DNA from: Porpolomopsis calyptriformis
Lineage: Eukaryota; Basidiomycota; Agaricomycetes; Agaricales; Hygrophoraceae
Direction of reading: 5' to 3'
DNA: 64,000 nt
NCBI GenBank assembly: GCA_951640195.1
Contig: OX621167.1
Span: 2,232,001 to 2,296,000, forward strand
In this document: positions 44,103-56,096 of the stretch, one piece after another
How positions within the stretch are numbered: the stretch's first letter is position 1
Layout: every line of letters begins with the position of its first letter
Position numbers and translations under genes: made by a program
Notes under the pieces: model-generated
Databases searched by the model: none
What the model was told of the DNA's origin: nothing
What the model saw: the letters and a program-made list of their open reading frames with translations, nothing else

Positions 44103-45329
44103 CTATTTTTCTGGAGCAGCCAGAGAGGCGCTTGGAATAGGAGTAGGAGATCCCTGAATGGGTGGTTCAGTGACAGTAGTGGCACATCCAGAAGCCTTCT
44201 TTGAAGCAGAGGAACCAGACTTTGGACATTCCTTTGCCATATGACCTGGGGATCCACAAAACATACACAAGTTGTTATCCAAATGATGTTTTCATTCGGC
44301 TGGAGTATGCTTTCCATCTTTTCCGAGCTTATCAGAAAGGTCAGGACATTTCGGAGTTAAGGTTGTTGGGGCGGATTTCATAGGAGTCTTTTTAAAAGTA
44401 GAAGGTGTCGTTGGAGTTGAAGGTGGTTTAGGAGCATTTGTCGGAGGTGCAGGAGTATGACTGGAGTTACGCTTAAGCTCTCCTTTACATTCCCAATACC
44501 TAGCATCAATTGTTTGAGCTAACTCCTTCATAGCTACGAATGTGGCTGGTTTTCCGACTTGAGACATTTGATCCTTGATTCAATCTGGAAGACCATGGTA
44601 AAAGATATGCTGTAGTGCTACAACATCCCATTGGACTTGAACCGCTAGCCTATTGAAGTGTACAATATATTTGGCGATCCGTTGATTATTAAACATCTTC
44701 AAAGATTCCAATTCCACTTCGGCAGTTCCTATTGGATCCAAAGGTCCAAATTGGTCCTGTAACTTGGAGCAGAACTCCAAGAAGTCTGAGAGGAACAATG
44801 GAGGGTTAGGAATAGTCTCCAAAAGATAAGGTTCGAATAAAGATAACGCTATTCCCTTTAGAAATGACATAGCATAATTGACCTTAGCTTCATCAGAAGT
44901 AAACGCAGAAGGCCTATCCTTGAAATTCAATTGAAGTTGAGCTAGGAAAGGTCAGAGTTTCATCAGATCAGAGCCATCAAAAGGATCAGGCTCTCAGACT
45001 TTGGATTTTGCGGGTTTAGCTCCAGAAGAAGCTTGAGTGATAGTGGCAATATTTTGAAAAGCCATGATCAATCTCTCTTCAGCTGTCTCCTGTTCCGGAG
45101 CTTCTTGAGCTGGCTGGACTTGAGGTGTCTCTTCAACTGAAGTTGATGCTTGACCTTGAGTAGTCCATGGAGTTACGGGTCGTAACAGATTTTCTTGATC
45201 ATGAAAAGCAGTAGGGAGCCTTTCAGATATACATGTAGTCAGAGACACAGGACTTGTTTCAGAGTTGGTCGGAGATAATTGACCTCTAGTTGAAAATCCC
45301 ATGAAATGTTCAAGAGTACGTTGTGTCAT
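44103..45329 (-). pseudogene. Gag of Gypsy-A copy A3
   Basis: Starts MTQRTLEHFMGFSTRGQLSP at 45329. It keeps CGA in LLRPVTP, where A1 and A2 have TGA, but shares the TGA after MKL. Capsid block NFKDRPSAFTSDEAKVNYAM. The zinc-knuckle region shows CMFCGSPGHMAKECPKSG. Ends PEK-TAG at 44103 with the same -1 overlap to pol. Confidence 0.87.
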
Positions 45330-45364
45330 CGTAAATAAAAACCTGAGCTAGAGACAGAATATAC

Positions 45365-45620
45365 TCTTAGGTCTGAAGTTTCGGAGTTGATTTCGGAGAT
45401 TGGAGTTGGATAAACGATGGGACTTAGTTGATATTCTGTCTACAGATACAGGGAAACAACACAGTACTTATATACCTGCTAGTTAATTATATCTGAGACA
45501 TAGTGACGACAGAGGATGTCATAAGTAGGAAACATGTGAAAAGTATGGAGTGTTCGGAGTTGTTGGAGTTATCAGAGTTCATCGGAATTCATCAGAGTTC
45601 GTCGGAACTGGGATGTAACA
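45365..45620 (-). repeat. 5' LTR of Gypsy-A copy A3
   Basis: 256 bp; the outer plus end starts TCTTAGG instead of TGTTAGG. The self-priming word AGACAGAATAT lies at 45352-45362, 2 nt away. Confidence 0.9.
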
Positions 45621-45625
45621 CTTCC

Positions 45626-46907
45626 TCATAGATCCAAGCCTGACATACATAAGAGGGGAGGTGAGGAAGAAGAACGGAGGCGTCAAAGTCAGAATCCAGG
45701 ACATGATCAACTTCAATGGGTGTGAGTGGGATGACAACATCAATGTTGTCAGACCTCATTAGTGGTTTATAGCCTTCACCATACGAGTTGGTGACAGGAT
45801 CGTAGAGGCGATCATCAATACCAAAGAAGTTGTCCATATGTATGACACAGATTTGAAGCTTCAGAGCTGGTTGTTTTGGATTCAGAGTATGGAATTTATT
45901 GACCAACTCTTGGGCATGCGCAACATCAGACATGGACTGCCAAGTGTTCTCCTTGTTGGTGTAGCCTTCCCAGTGCACCAGGTACTGGAGCTGCCCTTGG
46001 TAAATTTGGGAATCCAAGATTTTCTCAATGACATATTTGGTTTCATCATCCAATTGGAGAGGAGGAGGGGGAGGAGGAGCCCTTTGGTTTGGAAAGAAAG
46101 AATGACAGTAAGGGGACAGGTAAGATTCATTGAAGATTGGGTGTAAACCTATCCATTCATGGGGGAGTTCAAGTCAGTAAGCTGAATGACCAATTTTCTC
46201 GATGACCTTGAATGGTCCAAAATGTTTGTTGTCAAGTTTCTTCATCATGCAATTGGTCTTGATGTTTGTGGCAGCAAGCCAGACTTTATCTCCAGGGGAA
46301 TACTCATGAGTGGATCAGGATTGTTTATCATGACTGATCTTCATTCTCTCATTGGCTTTCCCAAGGGTGGACTCAGTCTCCTGATGGACACATTTCATTC
46401 ACTCAGCGAATTGGGTTGCAGACTCATTCCGGACTTCTCTTCGGGTGTCATTTCCTGACCAAGGGTGTTGGCTGTAATTGACATAGAAAGGAGTTTGGGT
46501 AGTAGCGGCATGGATGGAATTGTTGTATGAGAATTCGGCCAGTGCTAACCATTCCTTCCAGTTGTCCTGACAGTGGTTGATGAAGACTCATAAATATTGT
46601 TCGAGTGTTTGATTCATCCATTCGGATTAGCCATCAGTCTGTGGGTGATAGGCAGTGGAAACGTTTTGGGTAGTACCTAGGAGGTGGAAGAGATTAGTCA
46701 TATATTTGGATATGAATCGCAGATCGCGATCGTGAATGATTCATTGGGGGATTCCATGATCTCAAATGATGCGGTCTTAGATGATCTTGGCGAAGCCTTC
46801 AGAGTTACATTCAATGTGTGTCGGTTCGAACTTGACTGCCTTCGAAAAGGTGTCAACAATGGTCAAGACAGCATTGTATCCTTGACATTTGGGAATGGGT
46901 CTGATGA
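45626..46907 (-). pseudogene. Gypsy-C integrase C-terminal part and chromodomain
   Basis: The sense frame reads QGYNAVLTIVDTFSKAVKFE, then HDRDLRFISKYMTNLF and STAYHPQTDG (integrase core, second Asp and substrate loop). The chromodomain follows: KYVIEKILDSQIYQGQLQ, YLVHWEGYTNKENTWQS, at about 46040-45900. A further conserved tail, FFGIDDRLYDPVTNSYGEG, continues to the A3 insertion and beyond it to about 42420. Stops such as TAG after AKII break it. The chromodomain implies heterochromatin-directed insertion (family knowledge). Confidence 0.85.
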
Positions 46908-46912
46908 GATCC

Positions 46913-48623
46913 TATCATGAAATTGGCGTTCACTCTCTTAAAATTCCTCTCTTTTCTTCGTTCTTTTCTTTTCTTTCTTATACCAATTCTTTTGGAAGGA
47001 AGGCTGTCTTTATTGGCAGCGGAAACTACTTGTACGAAAGGAGGAATCCATGTCCGACTAGCTAATTATACTAGTCCATCTTGGCAATCTCCTGCACCAT
47101 ACTGTCCCTCAAGAACTCTACAAAACTCGACACTACTTGACCATCTATTGTGGCCAACTTATTGCCCCAGTAGATTGCCCCATTGGTGTCACCACCGGAG
47201 GCCTGCAACTTGGCAGCCTTCCCTTCAATGAAACTCATCGCTATCTTTCTCGCTTCCTCACCCAACCAATCGTTGGTGGGACTCCATAACAAACTGGGAG
47301 GAACTTCTTCCTCCTCGATCTTGACGTTGACGTTGGTCAACGACAACGACAAATCTTCAACTAAAAAAAAGACAGGGAATCAGCAACTATGAAGAGAGCG
47401 AGAGAGTTAAAGGCTCACCACTAGACAAAACACTTGTTGGACCAGGGGTCCAAGGACAGAAAGGGGGGCTGGTAGCCAAGTCCTCAGGCTTAGCATCATC
47501 AAAGGGGAGGGGATACCCCCAACGGTCGGAACTCCAATCAACTTGCTCCTCCAAAGGGAGCTTGGAGGTGGAAGGAGGGGCGTCATCATCCCAAGCTAAA
47601 AAGGGAAAGCCTATTATCAATAAACACGGACTGATAAAGACAAAACAAGATACATACCAAGCGGATCCTCCATCAAGCCACAAACATGCTGGATTGGCCA
47701 GCGAACATACGGACACTTTCTGACCTTATGCTTGCCACCGCAAGCAAAAACAAGAGAAGGAAGACCAGCAGAGGTCGGCGTCGGAAGGGATGCACTGAAG
47801 GTAGTAATGAAATGAATCGCAATCGAGAAAGACAGGAGCAGTGCAGTGCACCACTCCAGACTGCTTGAAGAATTGGACGTAGTGGCCTTGGTGGGAGGGA
47901 GTCATGATGAATTGACAAAGATTGAACTGAAGCGTAGGGATACAACCCCACACCTTTTATATGCTCAGACACAAAGGGAAGACCAAAAGGAGGTTCCTCA
48001 GTCAAAGAAGAGAAACCCGATATGCCAGACAAGAGATAGAAACAATGGCGATCTCATGACTAGAAGAACAATAGGAACCAGTCATGAGACAGCACAGCCT
48101 GATACTGCGGAAGGCTATGCCCAATAGAGTTGAGTCATCAAAACAACACAGCCTCCCGCAGTATGACTAAGAACAATGGCAAACCTTAAACCGGAGGCTG
48201 TGAACAATAGAAAATGGGGTGACTGCGGAAGCTGACTCATAGTGACTCCTATTTTAGAAATACTATATAAACCCTGAGGGTGAAGCGGATCATCACTTCG
48301 TCCTCCTGTGAGATTACTTGTAGTAGCACGAACGCAATCAGAATCATCAGACTTCTTTTCCATCAGAACAAGAAAAGAGAAACACAAAACACAACTACTG
48401 AGCCAACCGTTCATGCCCATATTCCCTAAACTCTCAGTAGAGGCACGCAATGGATTCAACCCGCAGAACAACTTCTTTGTAGAAGTAAAACTTAATTCAG
48501 AAGGAATCATCACTCTATACGAAGATGTCCCTGTCAGAACTTTCTTCTACATCCTACTAGACTTATTGAGCTCCAAGGCCTGCCTTGTGATTAACGAAAA
48601 GACTTGCAACTACAGTTGTGACA
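46913..48623 (-). mobile_element. E-family element, complete copy E2, nested in Gypsy-C integrase
   Basis: 1711 bp, bounded by perfect GATCC duplications (46908-46912, 48624-48628). In sense it starts TGTCACAACTGTAG and ends TTTCATGATA; with E1 (ATAACA) the ancestral end is probably TGACA, complementing TGTCA. Removing it restores the integrase frame ITVDLIRPIPK. It contains a regulatory half with a TTTATATAG box, AACAATGG and TGACTCA words, and a three-exon gene with its own TATAAAAGG. Termini and 5-bp target repeat fit a large solo LTR, but a spliced gene inside an LTR is odd. Confidence 0.85.
47071..47905 (-). pseudogene. E-element three-exon gene, function unknown (copy E2)
   Basis: ATG 47905 lies about 50 bp after TATAAAAGG. 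Exon 1 (47905-47658) starts MTPSHQGHYVQFFKQSGVVH; one extra T near CFCLRW shifts the frame relative to E1, before the Cys/His motif and RWPIQHVCGLMEDPL. Introns are 47596-47657 (GTATGT...TTTAG) and 47361-47418 (GTGAGC...TTTAG); both joins keep phase. Exon 2 is acidic (WDDDAPPSTSKLPLEEQ). Exon 3 contains LLWSPTNDWLGEEARKIAMS and GAIYWGNKLATIDGQVV, ending AKMD at 47071. With the frameshift corrected the length would be 237 residues. I do not recognise the family; nucleic-acid binding is only a guess from the short knuckle. Confidence 0.7.
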
Positions 48624-48628
48624 GATCC

Positions 48629-51212
48629 ACAGTGATTGTATCCCAAGGATGAGCTGGGGGGTCGAAAGGGTGGAGCAGAGTCTTCGCGGGTAAATGAGAT
48701 GCCTTGGTGCCCTAACAAGTCTCGCAACTGGAGATGTATTGTTTCACATCTCAATGGATGGTGGGCCACCAGTAATTGCGACAGAGGACTTTGATAGTCT
48801 TGAAGGGGCCGTAATGTCCTAACAGGGGACTGTCGTGATACCAAGAGATGATTTCTCCATGAAGGGGTTTGTCAACTGAGATGTAGATCTGACCATTGAG
48901 GGTGAGGATGCTGTCGTCTTGAGTCTTCCAATCATTTTCTTGTTTTCTTTGAGAGAGTGTAACGGATTCCTCTTTATTCCAGTAGGAATCCTTAATGTGT
49001 GAACAAAAGTGGTTGGGTTCAATATCAAATCGAACCAGTCGGAGATCTATAACAGGGTGAGAGGAAATGGAAAAAAGAGATTCGGGTAAAAGAATTGTGT
49101 CATCATTGTCATCCACCCCCCTTTCAAAACCTGGTCATCTCAACAGGATGTCAGCCTTTGAGTTGGCCTTACTAGCGACATGATGAAGGGTGAAATAGAA
49201 GTCTTGCAACTCCGTGAGCTAGCAAGCCTGACATCTGTTGAGCTTCTGCGGCTTCTTGAAGTATTGGAGGTTAGCGTGGTCTATCCAGACCTTAAAGACC
49301 TGCTTGGTGGATAACAAATGCTTGCAAAATTCTTGCAAGGCAGTCATTATTGCAAGGAGTTCGCGATTGTAGATTTGGTAATTTCATTCTGTGGGACTGA
49401 ATGATTTTGAGAGGAATCTGATGGGCTTCCAGATATTTTCTTGTTTTTGTGAGAGTATAGCGCCCAGAGCATATTCAGAGGCATCAGTCTCAACATGGAG
49501 TAGATTGTAATCATTGGCAATGGAGAGAATAGGAGCAGAAGTAATGATAGTCTTGAGGACGTCGAAAGCATCCTGGTATTGGTCAGTCCATCCAAAAGGA
49601 GTGTTTCCAGTTAGGATATTAAGGGGACATGCGATGCTAGTGAAGTGATAAATAAAGCGACAGTAGAAATTGCAGAAACTGAGGAAAGATTGAACATCAC
49701 ATTTGCAAGTTGGGGTTGGCTAATTGGTGATACCTTGGACCTTGATTGGGTCCATTTTGACTTGGCCTTTGGAGACAACGACTCCAAGATATTCCACTTG
49801 TCACTGATCGAATTTGCACTTATCAAGCTTGAGGTAAAGCTTGTATTCACAAAGTAGGGACATGACTTTGTAAACATGCTGATGGTGCGTTTCGAGATCC
49901 TTGTCGAAGATCAGTATGTCATCAATGTAAATCAATACATGACCTTGGTGGATCTGAATGTGGAAGATGTCGTTCATCATTGTTTGGAAAGTTGCAGGCA
50001 AGTTTGTGAGTCCAAAAAACATAACCAAGGGTTTGAACAAGCCACAGTTGGTTTGGAATGTGGCCTTGTGTTCGTCGCCTTCCTTGATGCAAATGTTGTT
50101 GTAGCCCCAATGGATGTCTAACTTGGTGAAGTAGTGGGCATTCTGCAGAGCATCAATGAGTTCGGTAATCAAGGGGAGTGGGTAGCGGTTCTTGATGGTC
50201 ATGTCATTCAGTTTCCGGTAATCCTGGATTGGGTGTAGTTGACCATCTTTCTTCTTGATAAAGAAGAAGGGGGAAGCGATGGGGAGATGGAAGGGCAGAT
50301 TCGGCCAGTTCGGAGATTCTCTTCAAGAAATTCATCAAGTTGCAAACATTCATCCACACTGAGGGGGTAAATCTTGCAGTCAAGTTTTTCTTCAGTTCCA
50401 GGGAGCAACTCAATTGCATGATCCCAAGGGCGAGGTGGTGGTAGCTCGTTGAAGTCTTTCTTGGTGAAGACATCTGAGAATTCATGGAGATAGCTAGGGA
50501 TGATATCCTTCCAATTGCGATCCTTCTTTTGGGACTCAGCAGCCTTGATCACAAGTTCCTGTGACTTGGTGGTCATCAACTGGATCTGGATGGCAGGAGT
50601 GAGATTGACCATGAGGAGGTAATCATCATCTTCCAGGGTGAGGTTATTGATGTCGAAGGAGTCAACAGAGGGGTGACAGTCTGGGGGACATGGATCGAAG
50701 TTGAGGGTACCAGCCTTCTAGTCCACGGAGGGGTTGTGAGTCTTGAGCCAATCATGTCCAAGGAAGATTTAACCTTTACTGAGGTTGGTAATGCCGAAAT
50801 TGATTCATTCCACATGGGTTCCAACTTGCAATTCAAGGGTAACCATTTCCAAGATAGGGCCTTCAGTGTTGGGTTGACCATCAGCGTTGTGCACCGGGAT
50901 AGGTCAAGTGAGAGGGGTTGTATGGAAATCATGATCTCGAACATACTTGACATCGATACAAGAGCCTTCACATCTGCTGTCAACAAGAGTGGTGGCAGTA
51001 TGCTCTTGTTAAGAATTGCACTGGGAACGTGCGCTTCTGATGACAGTCAAGACCACTTGACTAAAACATCATAGTATTGGACTTACCTAATACTGTTGTT
51101 CCCAGTATATATACCAGATTACACGTGATTGGCTATGAATCTGCTCAACGTTCATGAGAGACGGCCTCAGCGCGCTCGATCTCATGTCTCGAATTTCAGA
51201 TTCGTGACATTT
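48629..51212 (-). pseudogene. Gypsy-C protease, RT, RNase H and integrase N-terminal part
   Basis: Sense order from 51060: TTLVDSRCEGSCIDVKYVRD (retropepsin DSG changed to DSR), FTKKDFNELPPPRPWDHAIE, KIYPLSVDECLQLDEFLEEN. A one-base shift falls near 50290 (PFFFIKKKDG region), then KNRYPLPLITELIDALQNA and IYIDDILIFDKDL with YIDD at 49918-49929. RNase H and the integrase zinc region follow (KVLCRNYWWPTIH, then a TCxTC-like pair at about 48700). E2 interrupts at 48628. The stretch 51061-51209, between B2 and the protease, contains GGTATATATACTGGG and may be another small LTR piece. Confidence 0.85.
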
Positions 51213-51613
51213 TGTTATAAACTGGATGTCGTCGAGATGGTTTTACTTCGGAGTGCTCTGTCCCAAGACGTGGATAAGATCTCAAGTCCTAGTTATTGGT
51301 TGTCTAACAAGGAATCAGACTTAAAGTCTGAGTACGACTAACTAGGGGTTTTATATACTGACTACACTACTGCAGATGAGTCAGTGTAAACATGAGGAAT
51401 ACATGCGATGAGTAGAGATAAGCATGATAAAGGACTCGGAGCATGTGAAAGGATGAAACATGATTGTCGGAAATGAAATGTGTCTTATCTAGGATATATG
51501 AAAAGATACGAAACTGTGGGGAATCTCTGGGGAATCCCAAGTAAAGATAAGACCTGTCCAACTAAGCAGTAATGACTAACATAGAGAGGAAATGAAAATT
51601 TACGTCCGTGACA
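51213..51613 (-). repeat. 3' LTR of Gypsy-B copy B2
   Basis: 401 bp, plus-strand TGTTATAAACTGGATG to TTTACGTCCGTGACA, ends TGT...ACA. The partner 57634-58034 differs at only a few sites, for example CGTCCG versus CATCTG. Confidence 0.94.
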
Positions 51614-51647
51614 TACACCTCGTTCTTTGGGAAATTCGACCCGAATT

Positions 51648-52385
51648 TCAAACTTGGGCGGTGTCAGTCGTTTCATCTCCTGAGGCCTGAGTCAGGATTT
51701 CCTCGGTGGCGGAGGCCTCGATGGCCACTGAGAGGGAAGTGGTGGGGGTGACTTCTGAAGCCGCTTCGATGGGGGAAGGGGCTCAGACTGTTGCAACGTC
51801 GTCTTCATCCGGGTATTCCAAGTCGAGGTTGATGGGGTACTCAACTGACGCACCGTAATCGATTAGAGTCTCCGTCGTCGCGAGATCCTGTTGAGCCTAA
51901 AGAAAATCTTCTCGGGAGAGTCGTTCGGCCCGACGACTCTCCTCTACGAGCTTGATGATGATGGCGCGGGTGGTGACATCGTAACAGTTGACCCACGTAC
52001 ATTTCTTTTCCCATTGTAACTCCCAAACTTTCAACTTGCTCTGGTCCCAATGATTCTTCCAAAACAAGGCACTTCTTTCCGATGCTTTGAGCTCGGCTTT
52101 TAAAACGTCACGCTCCTGATGGAGTTCTTGGTTCCACTTGCTGATGCTATTGCTGTGGACTGTAAGCCATGAGATGGTGACCACGGGGTCTTCAGGAGGG
52201 GGTGTTTCCATAGGGTACTCTTTGAAGAAGTCCTCTGCGCATGCGCGAGCTTGACGGCGTAGCTGTCGAGTGGAGGAAGCAGAGATGGAGGGACCAGGAG
52301 TAGGGGAGCGGATGGTGGCGGACGAAGGGATTCGTCCAGCACGTCTGATGGCGACTTGAGGAGAGGGAGATTGAGTGGCGGGCAT
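51648..52385 (-). pseudogene. Gypsy-B ORF3 (copy B2), coiled-coil protein of unknown role
   Basis: Starts MPATQSPSPQVAIRRAGRIP at 52385, about 180 bp after the pol stop, and ends DTAQV 35 bp before the 3' LTR. It has a basic Ser/Pro-rich N-terminus, RQLRRQARACAEDFFKEY, a coiled-coil core (WNQELHQERDVLKAELKASE), then CYDVTTRAIIIKLVEESRR and an acidic tail. TAG after EDFL (TGA at the same place in B1, so probably Trp originally) and a shared TGA before APSPIEA interrupt it. There is no signal peptide or membrane span. The role may be structural or regulatory. Confidence 0.78.
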
Positions 52386-52560
52386 TGTGAATGATAGTTT
52401 TGCGACATTGGTATTGAGAGAAACAATAGTATTGGGTAAGTCTGTTGATGGTGGGGGAAAGACTGGATGGAATCGTATCAATGATTCCGAGTTTATAAGC
52501 GCCAACTCGACCTAAAAATAGAATTCAAAAAATGGACAGCTGGAATAATGACAAACGAGT

Positions 52561-55500
52561 TAAGTCGCCGTTTGAATTGAGTCTTTGTAAGTCTTCACAA
52601 TTTCCTTGGCGTGTCGCAAGACGTTTGATCATTCTTCCCAAGTAGCCTCTTCAATCGGATAACCTTTCCACTTGACCAAATATTTTCGTTGGCATTGAGC
52701 TCCAGAATGTTGAAGAATGGATTCAACTTCGTATTCTTCTTCGTTCTCGATCAAATCTGGAGGAGGTCGAGACATATCAGTGATGTCTGGATGGAGCAAC
52801 TTATCTTTGATATTCGGTCTCAGGAGTGATACGTGAAAAACTGGGTGGAGTCTCCAAGTTCCAGGGATATCGATTAGATACGCAAGATCCGATACTTGTT
52901 TTAGAATCTTGAATGGTCCAGTTCTCCGGTTATCTAGCTTCTTAGCGGGTCGAGTTGTCTTGATGTTCTTGGTATCTAACCAAACCAAATCTCCAATTTT
53001 GAAGGAGGGAGAGGGTTTCCGTTTTCGATCAGCATACTTCTTCATTGATTCTGTGGCGTGTGATAGTGATTCTCTAGCACTCTTCTGAGCACGTGTGAGA
53101 TGTTCATGGAAGGTGTTTGCTGCGGGGATGTTACTCGGGGATTCGATTGTGATTGGTAAATGAGGGTAATGGCCATATTCTAAATAGAAGGGTGATTGTG
53201 ACGTGGCAGAGTGTTGTTGATTATTGTAAGCGAATTCGGTGGAAGCCAGCCATTCAGACCAATCGTCCTGCATATAGTTGGTGTAGAACCGTAAGTAGAC
53301 CTCGAGTTCTTGATTCGTTCATTCGGTCTGACCATCGGTTTCGGGATGATAAGCAGTAGACAGTCCAGAAATGGTTCCTAAGAGTTTGTTGAGGGCTTCT
53401 GTGAACTTTGATGCAAATTGTACTCCACAGTCAGAAATGATCTTCTTTGGCCATCTATGATGTTTCCAGATGTGATCACGGAAGAGTCAGGCAGCGCCTT
53501 CTGATGAAAGATTGGAAGTCGTCAGAATAAAGTGGGCGCGTTTCGTGAAGCGATTGACGACTACCATCACAGCATCGTATCCAAGCAAGTCAGGTAGTTG
53601 AACAATGAGATCGACGGTTATCTCAGTCCATGGTTTGGTAGCGGGGGGTATCGGTTGTAAGAGTCCTGTCAGTTTCGAAGGATAATTCTTGTTCTGTTGA
53701 CAAGCAGGATAGGATCGTACGTAGTTGACAACGTCTTTAGAGACGCTATCCCAAACAAAGTTTTGGAGCACCAGCTCCTTCATCTTCTCAATGCCAGGGT
53801 GTCCAGCATGGGGGTAGGCGTGGGACAGTCGTATTATGTCTGTGCGCAAAGATACTTCCTCTGGCACCACAATTCAACCTTCAACATCGTGAACCAACCC
53901 ATCGGCTTGGTCCCAAAACAATGAGGCATCCTCGATTTTCTGTGAGATCTCATTCGGTATCAGTAATCTGAAGCGTAATCTTGCGAAAAAGTTTGGTTCT
54001 GAAAGTTTGATGATCGAATTGATCCAGTGTTCATCCGCGATTAAAATCTCGTCTTCCACCTTGCCTTTACCCTCGTCAAAATAATCCGGGCGCCTGGATA
54101 ACCCATCAGCCTTGTTCTTTCTCCCTGGGATGTACTCGATTTTGTATTCGTATCTCGACAAAATCTCAGACCAATGAGCACGTCGTCCAAATAGCACGCG
54201 AGCAATACTGAAATATTTGAGAGCGAGACTGTCGGTGCGAATCAGAAGGTTATGTTGTGAACCTTCCAGAAGATGTCGCCATGCTTTGAGACAATCTATT
54301 ATCGCTAGAAGCTCGGCGTCGTGAGTTGGATATTTCTTCTCAGCGGGGGTCAAGGATCTTGAATGAAAGCCCACAGGTTTCCAGCTATTTTCGTGCAGCT
54401 GAGACAATACTCCTCCTAAGGCAAAGCCAGAGGCGTCAGTCTCTAAGCAGTATGGCAGGTCTTGATCCGGTACTTCGAGGACAGGGGTGTTCGTGAGGGA
54501 GTGCTTTAGTTGATCAAAGGCGTGTTGTTGTTCGGGAGTCCATTCCCATATAGTATCTTTACAGAGTAACTGGTTGAGTGGTTGGGCGATCTTTGAAAAG
54601 TCCTTGATATATTTTCTCCAAAGATTTGCGCTTCCGAGAAAGGATTGAAGTTGTTTTACAGTTCGAGGTCCAGGCCATTCAACTATGGCCTTGATCTTCT
54701 TGGGATTGGTTCCAATATGGCCTTTCGTTAAGGTTATCCCTAGATAGATCACCTCTTCTTTCTCGAATTGACATTTGACAGGCTTACAGGAGTGTTTGTT
54801 TTCCTTCATAATGTCAAGGGTTTTGAATGTCCAGTAACGCAGTTCTTCTAGGTCATCTCCGCAGATGAGAACGTCATCGATATAGATGAAAACACAACCT
54901 GATTTCAACACTTTGGTAAATCGCGTATCGATCATTCGTTGGAACATAGCTGGGGAATTTCGTAGACCAAAAAACATCACTCTTGGAATGTAGAGTCCCT
55001 TGACCATGTTGAAAGCGGCTTTCCATTCGTCGCCTTCTTTAATTCGAATATTGTTAAATCCCCAACGAATGTCCACAACTGTGAACAACGCAGCAGATCG
55101 CAACTTCGGTTGTTGAACGACTTGATGGAGGAGTAGTAGGGGATATCGATCAGGAACTGTAAAGTGATTCAGGTATCGGTAATCTTTGATTGGTCTGTAT
55201 CCAGCATCTTGTCCTTTCGCGTTGATTTTTTCAGCTTTCTTGCTCAGGAAGAAGGGAGCGGCTTGAGGTGAGGATCCCTTGAATATTCGTCCAGTAGCCA
55301 CGTTTTCTTCCAGAAACTTCTCTAGGAAGTCTATCTCTCGAGGGGACATCGGATAAGTCGCGTCATTTTGAGGTACGAAATCATCTTTGAGGTCAATGAC
55401 ATGATTGAACTCGGAATGAGGTGGAAGGTAATTGAAGGATTCCTTGGCAAAGACACTAGCATAGTCTTTCCAATAGACCTCTGGTACAAACTTTCACATA

Positions 55501-56096
55501 TCTTCCTCCACCGTGCTGGCTCAAGATTCGTCCAATTTTGAAATACTTGTTATTGCCAGCGAGACCGATTCTACCACAGAGGGCTCTGCTTCGCCGCTAC
55601 AATACTGATGAGAAGTCTCTTTGCCTCCGAGAGCCAGTGTTGACTTCTCCCAATCAATACTAGGGTTTTGAGCTCTGAGCCATGGGTAGCCGAGGATAAT
55701 ATCAAACTTGGATCCGAGGTCGGTCACTTCCAAACGGATCCTTTCAGTGTGTCCACCTGGAGCTTCTATCCAGACATCTGTGTCAAAAACGATTGGGCCT
55801 CCTCGGTTCTCTGACCCATCGGCATTCCATACGGGGATTGGGGTTTCCAAATCCTGAAGAGTAAATTCGTAACAAGTTGCGAAAGTCTCATCCATAAAGT
55901 TTCCAGAAGCTCTGCTATCAATAAGACATGTGGCGGGGACACGTCGGCCACTGTCTGAAGCTTTGATCCAAATGTCCATTGTAAGTCCTGAATCGCCCTT
56001 TTTGATAGTACTAAGAGTTCGAAATTGGTTACTTGGTGTAGTGGTACATCGAGTGGTATGGTCCCTAACATAGGGCATATCGTCCGAACCTTTCAA
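52561..56096 (-). pseudogene. Pol polyprotein of Gypsy-B copy B2
   Basis: It is entered by a -1 shift at 56096-56102. Protease: ATCLIDSRASGNFMDETF (DSG changed to DSR). RT: FIYIDDVLICGDDLEEL, YIDD at 54873-54884, in an open frame of 491 codons that also spans RNase H (LETDASGFALGGVLSQLHEN). Integrase: HAYPHAGHPGIEKMKELVLQ, zinc Cys pair partly lost (SYPACQ), TEITVDLIVQLPDLLGYD, AYHPETDGQT region at 53360-53280. Chromodomain: YEVESILQHSGAQCQRKY then LVKWKGYPIEEATWEE. Stop TAA at 52561. Few breaks. Confidence 0.93.

Larger units (their letters stand above)
42580..45620 (-). mobile_element. Gypsy-A copy A3, internally deleted, nested in Gypsy-C
   Basis: LTRs 42580-42835 and 45365-45620 are flanked by perfect CTTCC duplications (42575-42579, 45621-45625). 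Only 3041 bp long: about 3.4 kb covering RT, integrase and chromodomain is missing, with the junction at about 43692. It retains gag, the protease start and the whole antisense gene. It sits in the C-terminal part of Gypsy-C pol; removing it and one CTTCC restores the frame (YEEGPVNAV). Confidence 0.95.

Noticed and set aside
45365..45620. Damaged terminus of A3 (TCTTAGG) as a different element end
   Set aside because: The CTTCC target repeat is on the other side, and the 256-bp LTR aligns fully with the 42580 LTR. It is a single base change at the inner edge.
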